This document shows, one piece after another, positions 57,018-64,000 of a DNA stretch of 64,000 nt. Position 1 is the stretch's first letter. Each line of letters opens with the position of its first letter. The DNA lies in the NCBI GenBank assembly GCA_026120185.1, contig JANUWF010002425.1, positions 1,674,001 through 1,738,000 of the forward strand, in the 5' to 3' direction. Under the pieces are notes generated by a model. That model saw only the letters and a list, made by a program, of their open reading frames with translations, did no database searches and had not been told where the DNA came from. The DNA is from Voacanga thouarsii. Lineage: Eukaryota; Streptophyta; Magnoliopsida; Gentianales; Apocynaceae. Position numbers and translations under genes: made by a program.

Positions 57018-59072
57018 TGATGGAACGCAGAAACAGGGGAGCATGCACCGTGCAAAAAAAAAAAAAAAAAATTGGAGAAAAATTAAAACGCGAGCCATAA
57101 AGGCCATGCGGAAGCGTGAAGATCATACAATTGCGCTCCTTAACCCTTCTAGGTTGAGTAAGAGCGGATTGAACGACTGGAATCGCCTCGCTTTGTCCAC
57201 TTGAAGGAGCTTCCGGTTGAATACCCGCTAGCCTTCTACTCCGCCTTGTTTGCATTAACGCTTAGCTCTCCAGCTCTCGGGATATTCCTCAGCCTAACCT
57301 CTAGTTGGTGAACACTATGGTGAAGAGAAACGATCTCAAAACTCCTTAGTTCTTTCGCTATTGATTAGCAAAGAACAAGAAGAAACCACAGAGGAAGGGA
57401 GAGGGGAAAAACCGAGAGTCCCCAGAAAGAGAGAGTCACGTGAGTGTGTGGCATGGGAAAGAAAAATTAGAGTTTTTTCTTTTCAAAGAGTTGTTTATAT
57501 TTAGCCTAAACTAGGTCTCTCAATCTACGATAAACATCTCCCAGGGATTTCAAAATACTCGAATGTTATCTGAGAAACAGTTTGGCCTAACCTTAAACTC
57601 CTCTTAACCAGTATCCGGAAAAAACCCTAAAGTCCAAGCTATTGGGCAGGATAAATATTTATTATTTTTCTTGGACCCAAAAGGCCCAAAATAATAAATA
57701 TTAATTATTTATTTTCTGGGCTTACATAAGTAACCCAATAAATAATTAATGAGCCAAAATGAACCATAATAATTAATCTTTAATTATTTATTTCTTGGGC
57801 CTATACAAATAACCCAATAAATAATTAAACATTAATTATTTCCCCTAGTTTAAGCCCAGGTTAATTTCTTAATTATTCATACTGGACCTAGGCCCTGAAT
57901 AATTAATTAACCAAATAAACTAGATAATTAATTTATCTCAACTCCTATTTTATTTATTTATTTATTTATTTTATTCCAGTCCAATAATAAATTAGACTTC
58001 CTGAATAAAATAAAATAAAACAAAATAAAATAAAATCCTCTTCAACTGAGACCAATTCCTCAACCCAAAAATAGTTAGGACTTACGGGCTATCCCGAGGA
58101 CCAAAAAGACACATCGCCTTGGCTGCTAAAATGACCAAAATACCCCTGCTATATAAATAGCTATATTTTGCATTTTAAATATTTCCTAATATCACCATAA
58201 GGAAATATTGACCCCAAGGACAATGCTGCATTCGCAAAGTCTCCGACCTACAGGTGTAATGACTAAGATACCCCTCTACACATCGCCGTACATTTAGAGA
58301 GGAAGAAGTGTACTAACACCCCTCTAAATGACATATACCATCCTTAGGCTTCTAGTCCAATGATCCACGACTTCCTGGAGTGTTTCCACTTTCCTAGGGA
58401 GCTACCCTAAAGCAAACATCCAAGTCATGTTTCCCAGGGCCCTGGATAATTTAGACCATTCAGACAACCATAAGGGGCGATATAGTGCAGAAACTATCTT
58501 GTATAAGTCTGTCTTAACTAACTAGTCACACATACCCAACATGCAAGTATATTGGCCCTATGATAGAACCTCAACTACGAGCAAATCAAAGTATATGCTT
58601 CCGGCTTCGCTAGACCACCAACTCATACTCAAGTCGTAGAGTACTAGTCCACGCTATAGCGGTAGTAGTCTAGGTTTCTACCATATAGTACTTTGAGAAA
58701 CCACTACTACGGGTCTGTTCTACGTATTCGAAATACGCTTATGTCATGAAGTGAGTGGACTACCCATCGGCTAAAGGTAAGCCATTCCCCATTTGAAATT
58801 CATAACATAATAACCTAAACATGATGAGGTTCCCAGTCTCATCAATAGGTTAAGAACAAATGTTTATGTGTTAAATAACCCGTGATCCATACCTTCTTGT
58901 GAAAGACCACCATTCACATGGATCACTTATTTAGACACAATGGAGTCTGTTCCAAACGAAAATCGTGCACAAACAAAAAGTAAATTCACAAACAATTTAC
59001 GAAAATAAATTCTTTTATTAAATAATTCGATTTTACATCGAAACCTAGTCTAAGAGGGCATACAATCCAACA
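57018..59072 (-). repeat. copia-3 3' LTR (about 2055 bp)
   Basis: Starts TGTTGGATTGTATGCCC at 59072 and probably ends GCGTTCCATCA at 57018. It is longer than the copia-1 LTR (about 1745 bp), largely through tandem AT-rich units such as CCCAATAAATAATTAA at 57650-57930 and AAAAT/TATT microsatellites (57951-58035). A basic short frame MQTRRSRRLAGIQPEAPSSG (minus, from 57255) lies within it and probably means nothing. An A17 run is at 57055-57071. Confidence 0.75.
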
Positions 59073-59094
59073 ATCTCCAACTTGCACTCTAAGA

Positions 59095-60790
59095 CTAGGT
59101 AAGTCCATAGGTGCCCACCCCTATGGCGTCTAAGTGTCTCTTGAAGACTCTCTCAGCCAAAGGCCTGGTGAATGGATCTGCTAGATTGTTTTCTGAGGTA
59201 ATATGCTCCACTACGACTTCCCATCTCTGGATGAAATCCCGGATCAGGTGGTACTTCCTCTCGATGTGTTTCCCCTTCTTGTGGTTCCGAGGCTCCTTAG
59301 ATTGCGACACTGCTCCAGTGTTGTTGCAATACATCACAACCGGCATGTCCATATGTGGTACGACTCCAAGTTCTGAAAGAAACTTCTGGAGCCAGACTGA
59401 TTCCTTGGATGCTTCCGAAGCTGCCACATACTCAGCTTCCATGGTTGAGTCAACAATACAAGATTACTTGATACTCCTCCTTGAAATTGCTCCTCCAGAC
59501 AAGGTGAAGACATATCCACTAGTGGATTTTCTCTCATCCTTATCCGCTCGGAAGTCCGAGTGCGTGTATCCTGCAGAAACCAAATCATCGACCACAGTAA
59601 ACCGAGCATATAATCTCTCGTTCCCTTGAGGTACTTGAGAATATGCTTTACTGACTTGCCAATGAACCTCCCCTGGGTTTGAGTGATATCCGCTAACTAA
59701 GCCCACGGCAAAGCGGATATCCGGCCTAGTACACGACATAGCGTACATGAGACTTCCCACAGCCGAAGCGTAGGGAATCCTACTCAAGCTGTCCTTTTTT
59801 TCTTGTGACTTAGGACAGTCCTTCGAAGAAAATGACAACCCATTTCTGCAAGGGATTAGAGCTCCCTTGCATGAGTCCATGTTGTACTTGGCCAGCATCT
59901 TGTCAATGTATGTCGCTTGGGATAATCCTAACATTCTCTGCTTCCTATTTCTAAGAAGCCTAATCCCGAGAATGTAGCTAGCTTCTCCCAAGTCCTTCAT
60001 ACTAAATTGACTAGACAGCCAAACCTTTGTAGATGATAATGTCCCTTCGTCATTTCCAATGAGTAGAATGTCATCCACATACAGGACAAGAAAAACCACA
60101 TTGATGCCTTCAAGTTTCCTGTACACGCATGGTTCATCTTCGTTTTGAATAAAACCATAAGACTTTACAGTCTCATCAAAACGAATGTTCCATGTTCTTG
60201 ATGCCTGCTTAAGTCCATAAATGGACTTCTTAAGCTTGCAAACCATGTGTTCCTGGCCTTCAGCAATGAAGCCTTCAGGTTGGGACATATAGATGTCTTC
60301 GCTAAGATGACCATTCAAGAATGCTGTCTTGACATCCATTTGCCATATCTCGTAGTCATAGTGACAGGCGATGGCAAGGAGGATGCGAATGGATTTAAGC
60401 ATGGCTACCGGGGAAAAGGTTTCCTCATAGTCGATACCCTCTTTCTGAGTATACCCTTTCGCCACAAGCCTAGCTTTGAAGGTTTCCACCTTCCCATCCG
60501 CTCCTCTCTTCCTCTTGTATATCCACTTGCACCCAATGGGTTTTATCCCTTCAGGTGAAGCTACAAGATCCCAAACTCTGATTGAGGTACATAGACTCAA
60601 TCTCGGCTTTCATTGCTTCATGCCACGGATTTGCATCGGCATCGGCAATAGCCTCCTCGTATCTAGCGGGGTCTTGTTCACGATGGTCGGAAACCAGCTC
60701 AAAGGCTTCTCCGAGTCCATCTATCAGGAACCCTAGACACTCTCCCACTACGACGAGGCTCCATTTGTACTGAGCTCTTGAGGCTGTGCC
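59095..60790 (-). pseudogene. copia-3 RT and RNase H, nearly intact
   Basis: A 378-codon frame (59464-60600) holds WQMDVKTAFLNGHLSEDIYM (about residues 86-105), the catalytic YVDDILLIGND (174-184), YILGIRLLRNRK and the PYASAVGSLMYA block. RNase H starts with YTHSDFRADKDERKSTSGYV. One TAA at about 59461 separates it from MEAEYVAASEASKESVWLQK (59095-59442), which ends IGVGTYGLT. A frameshift near 60570 separates the RT start from the upstream frame (60551-60748, DPARYEEAIADAD). So at least two lesions remain in an otherwise well-preserved polymerase. Confidence 0.88.
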
Positions 60791-62228
60791 TCTTCTTGTT
60801 CCAAAATCGGGTCGGTAGAAGTTGATTCCATAAATAACTTCTCCTGCGGTTCCAACCTCGTTGAACCTTTAGTGGAAGTACTTTGATCATCTTCCAAGTA
60901 TCTAGCATTGGTGCTTGACTAGTACCTTCTGCTCCTTAGGATGATAAAAGTAGCCTCCTTTTGTCCCTTTTGGATACCCAACAAAATAGCATAATTTTGA
61001 TCTTGGTTCCAACTTGTCTCCCTTGATCGGTACATAAGGCTGGACACCCCCAAATCCTGAGATGATTCGGACTTGGCTTATGCCCGGTCCACATCTCATA
61101 GGGAGTCCTAGGTGCTGACTTGGAAGGCACCAAGTTCGAGAATATATGCCGTTGTTTCCAGGGCATATCCCCGAGAAGGATACTTGGAAAAGTAGCATGA
61201 GACATCATGCTTCGGACCATTTCCATCAACGTCATGTTCCTTCTCTCGGCTACTCCGTTCTGTTGGGGGTTCCGGCGCGAGAGGCTGGGATACTATCCCA
61301 TGATGTACCATGTAGTCCTTGAATTCACCTAGGAGGTACTCTCCACCACGATCCGATCGTAAGGTTTTGATTAATTTACATGTCCAGACGCTCCACTTCA
61401 GCCTTAAACTCTTTGAACTTGTCAAAAGAGTCGGACTTGCGTCTCATCGGGTAAATGTAACCATACCTCGTACAATCATCCGTGAACGTGATGAAGTACT
61501 CAAAACCTCCCTAGGCTGGTATAGACAATGGACCGCACACATCGGTGTGAACAAGACTCAACACCTCATTGGCTCTATCCGCCTTTGGTGTAAAAGACCT
61601 TTTGGTCATTTTTCCCATCGAGCGGGATTCACTACTGAGGCCAACTTTCCAATCTCAATGAGCCCAAAGGCCCATCATGGATTAGCCTCCGAATCCTGGT
61701 TGAGTTAATATGACCCAACCTCGGGTGCCAAAGGTATGAATCATTGATATTGGTCTTTCTCTTCTTAGTTAAAGGTTCGGATCGAGCGTTATTTTATTGT
61801 TTGTTAATAGGGTTTAAAAAGAACAAATTTCCATACATGTGCCCAGTACATAAAATTTCTCCATCTCTATTGATAGAAATATCAGAATGGAAAGATACTA
61901 GAATATCCTTGATTAATAAGTTTTGCAAGCTGAAATCAAATTCGACGAAAACCAGGTACATATAAAATGTCTTTTCAAACCACTATCTTATTACAATAAA
62001 AAATAAGATCCAGCTCTCCCACTTGCAAGGGCCAGGACTTGTGCTCCATTACCCACTCGAAGCCCATGTTCGCCCTTCTTGAGTCTTCTTATCTTCCTAA
62101 ACCCTTGCAAGGAGTTACGAGATATGATAAGTGGCTCTGAATCAACAATCCAAGTGGAAGTTGATCCTACCATTGATATGGACTCTAGATAGTAAACATT
62201 ACTGTGGGGTTTTCTTGGCTCTGAAGAT
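60791..62228 (-). pseudogene. copia-3 protease and integrase, decayed
   Basis: The protease motif is damaged: WIVDSEP replaces WIVDSGA (about 62140). GAG-pre-integrase remains GHINS.RIRRLIHDGPLGS (about 61680). The integrase core has HTDVCGPLS and FTDDCTRYG blocks (about 61480-61560) and LRSDRGGEYLLGEFKDYMVH (61300). The C-terminal region (60902-61235) includes PRTPYEMWTGHKPSPNHLRI and FVGYPKGTKGGYFYHP. Several stops and shifts are present. Confidence 0.82.
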
Positions 62229-63008
62229 CTAGACACTACTTTTTCCGGTGTCCCTTCTTTCCACACTTGAAGCACTTGCCCTTTGGTTTGTCCTTGGGCT
62301 GGTTCTTGGGCTGAAGTTGCTTGCATTCCCCTTCTTCCTCTTGAACTTTACGGGCTTAGGCCCGGTTCTTGAAGAAGAGGCCTTAGCAATCATGGCCTTA
62401 GGCTGCGGCTTCATGACCTTCTCCGCCATTTGGAGCTCCTTCATCGGTTCGATCAAACTCATGTTCAACTTGTTCATGTTATAGTTTAACTTGAGGCGAG
62501 TGAAAGAGCCCGGTAGAGATTCGAGAACCATGTCCACTTGGCTCTCGGGGTCAATGACAGCCCCTAAGATTTACGCCTCCTCGAAAGCGGCAATCATCTT
62601 GAGCATATGCTCTCGGATCGATGCTCCCTCGGCCATCTTAGTGTTTACAATTGTTCGAAGAGCCTCCTGCCTTGCGGGCCGGCTCTTGTCCATGAACATA
62701 GTTGCCAACGATTGACTTATGTCATATGCAGAAGCCATGTGCTCGTGTTTTGGTGGAGCACATTAGACATGGAAGCTAACATATAGCAACGTGCCATTTC
62801 GTCGACTTTCTTCCATGCCTTTTCGGCCTCTCGCTCTTCGGCGGTGGAACCTTCCCCGATAACGAGGCGAGGTTTCGTAAAGGACATACTTATACTCCTC
62901 GGTTGTGAGTATTATGTCCAGGTTCCTTTTCCAGTCCACATAGTTTGGACCCGTTAACTTATTCTCCCTGAGAATAACGGCCAATGGACTAAAAGAACCT
63001 CCCACCAT
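62229..63008 (-). pseudogene. copia-3 gag, decayed
   Basis: ATG 63008 begins MVGGSFSPLAVILRENKLTG, PNYVDWKRN, the typical gag start of this lineage. The first frame ends near 62763. A further part (62229-62537) has DMVLESLPGSFTRLKLNYNM and a Lys-rich stretch before a CFKCGKKGH knuckle near 62260 in another frame. At least two frameshifts are needed. It is colinear with copia-1 30078-30705. Confidence 0.82.
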
Positions 63009-64000
63009 TTACGAAAATCGAAAATAAAAGAAAGAAATTAGTTTGTGAAAACAAAATGAAATTTGTGCATGAAAATAATTTGGCTCTTAGGAAAAGCTGA
63101 CATAGCTTCTTGGGAAGATTAACGGTTTCCTAAGCTAAGTGTATTAACCACCACAAATTAATTTCCCTTCTAGGTAATGGTCTAGAGAATAACTCCATCG
63201 TGGGATGGCCGTTTCCTCTCATTTCCTATGGACATACCTCGCACTATAACCTCCAACGTGGGCTGGCCGATCATAGTACGTGCCCAGGGTTATTAATTAC
63301 ATCCTTCCATTAGATCTAGATCCTTGTGGTATCCCCATCCTATACGGGTTCACTCCCGGGGGTGACGCGAGGGGATCCACGATCTCTAATGAGGACCGTG
63401 ATGGAAGCCGTGGGGCCGTTGGAACCCCTCTCCCACTTAGTCTTTTAAAATAAAGGTTTTCTGGAAAATATCCTTTTGAAATTTCCATTAAGTTTTTCTT
63501 AACTCAAAAATAAAATATCTAAGTCCAATAAAATCTCTATGTCAAGGCTTATATCCTTTGAGAGATTTCCTCCATGGACTAATTTTATATAAGTTAAAAC
63601 TTAATGATTTCAAAAATTTTCCAATTAAAACTTTCTAGAGACTTTAGTCTCAAGTTTATTTGACAAAATCATTTTTCTAGTCCAAAACAAAACAAAATGG
63701 CTCTCCATTTTAATTTACAAAAATATCTAAATCCAATATATTTTCTATATCAAGGATTAAATCCTTTGAGAAAATATTTAAGGATTAATTTTTTGTACCA
63801 ATTAAAATAACCATTTAGGTTTTAAAGAAAAATATTTTTTCTTGCCAAAACAAAAGGTTCCCAAAGACTTTGGTCTTTGAGAAAAAGCACACATAGGTAC
63901 ATAAAAAAAAATAGCATAATAGAAAACAATAAACGTTTTCATGCTTTTCTATTTTTTAAACCTAAGTGCCCAAATAATAGAATTAAGCGCATTAATTAAT
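63009..64000 (-). other. copia-3 5' leader (partial) with repeated hairpins
   Basis: Non-coding. It contains stems GAGAC-TTTA-GTCTC (63638-63651) and CAAAGACTTTGGTCTTTG (63862-63879), and TCAAGG...ATCCTTTGAGA boxes near 63541 and 63749. These are equivalent to motifs in the copia-1 leader. By comparison with copia-1 the primer site should lie about 0.9 kb beyond the window. Confidence 0.7.

Larger units (their letters stand above)
57018..64000 (-). mobile_element. copia-3: Ty1/copia element, same family as copia-1
   Basis: On the minus strand: 3' LTR about 57018-59072, PPT, pol and gag 59095-63008, and leader 63009 to beyond the window. The 5' LTR is outside. It is less damaged than copia-1 and serves as the uninterrupted reference for it. 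The target duplication cannot be checked because one end is missing. Confidence 0.88.

Noticed and set aside
56959..57255. Basic N-terminus MQTRRSRRLAGIQPEAPSSG, gag-like or nuclear-localised
   Set aside because: It overlaps the end of the copia-3 LTR, runs into a poly-T-coded stretch, and has no counterpart in copia-1.
59111..59629. 172-codon plus-strand frame, the second longest in the window
   Set aside because: It lies antisense to the clear copia-3 RNase H gene, whose motifs are unmistakable.

Overview
The window is a plant nuclear heterochromatin-type region, probably from a eudicot. It is AT-rich and consists almost entirely of transposable elements inserted into one another. No intact host gene, rRNA, functional tRNA or CRISPR array is visible. 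Every coding region belongs to a decayed Ty1/copia or Ty3/gypsy retrotransposon, or is a host gene fragment carried inside a CACTA DNA transposon. All boundaries and relationships were read by eye; no alignment was run.

Nesting, outermost first. Level 0: gypsy-2, minus strand (gag 54085-55337, LTR about 55376-57017). It is broken by copia-3 (57018 to beyond 64000) and by copia-1 (from left of the window to 54079). Level 1: copia-1, minus strand. Its 3' LTR survives as 5472-5507 and 9692-9857. Its gag-pol survives as 9881-9993, 25060-27101 and 29003-30705. Its leader is 30706-32545, and its 5' LTR is 32565-34012 plus 53782-54079. Level 2, inside copia-1: a non-autonomous LTR element (LARD-1, 1-5471), a gypsy-1 solo LTR (5508-9691, TSD GTCTA), a second non-autonomous element (LARD-2, 9994-25059, TSD CTGAT/CTAAT), a related solo LTR (27102-29002, TSD TTCTC) and a CACTA transposon (34013-53781, TSD TTC/TTT). 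Level 3: a SIRE-like copia-2 (10456-20783) inside the LARD-2 LTR, and a gypsy-1 LTR (41914-46026 plus 53574-53611, TSD GACGG) inside the CACTA element. Level 4: a truncated, oppositely oriented gypsy-1 copy (about 46027-53573) inside that LTR.

The most informative parts are these. The CACTA element carries a broken RWP-RK (RKD-type) transcription-factor gene (39252-40467) and one further exon-like segment (41202-41343). All three long gypsy-1 LTRs contain a tRNA-like A-box/B-box segment and a short ORF ending at a splice-donor-like site. The two LARD copies share a 5' ORF that aligns without gaps, and a hairpin beside the polypurine tract. The leaders of copia-1 and copia-3 contain short perfect hairpins. 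A GGCGCC-type repeat occurs both in the copia-1 leader and in the LTRs of the unrelated LARD family.

All retroelement reading frames carry stops or frameshifts, many explainable as C-to-T changes, so the locus looks like an old, methylated TE cluster. I found no intact new system. The items worth follow-up are the captured RKD fragment, the tRNA-like LTR module and the non-autonomous family.
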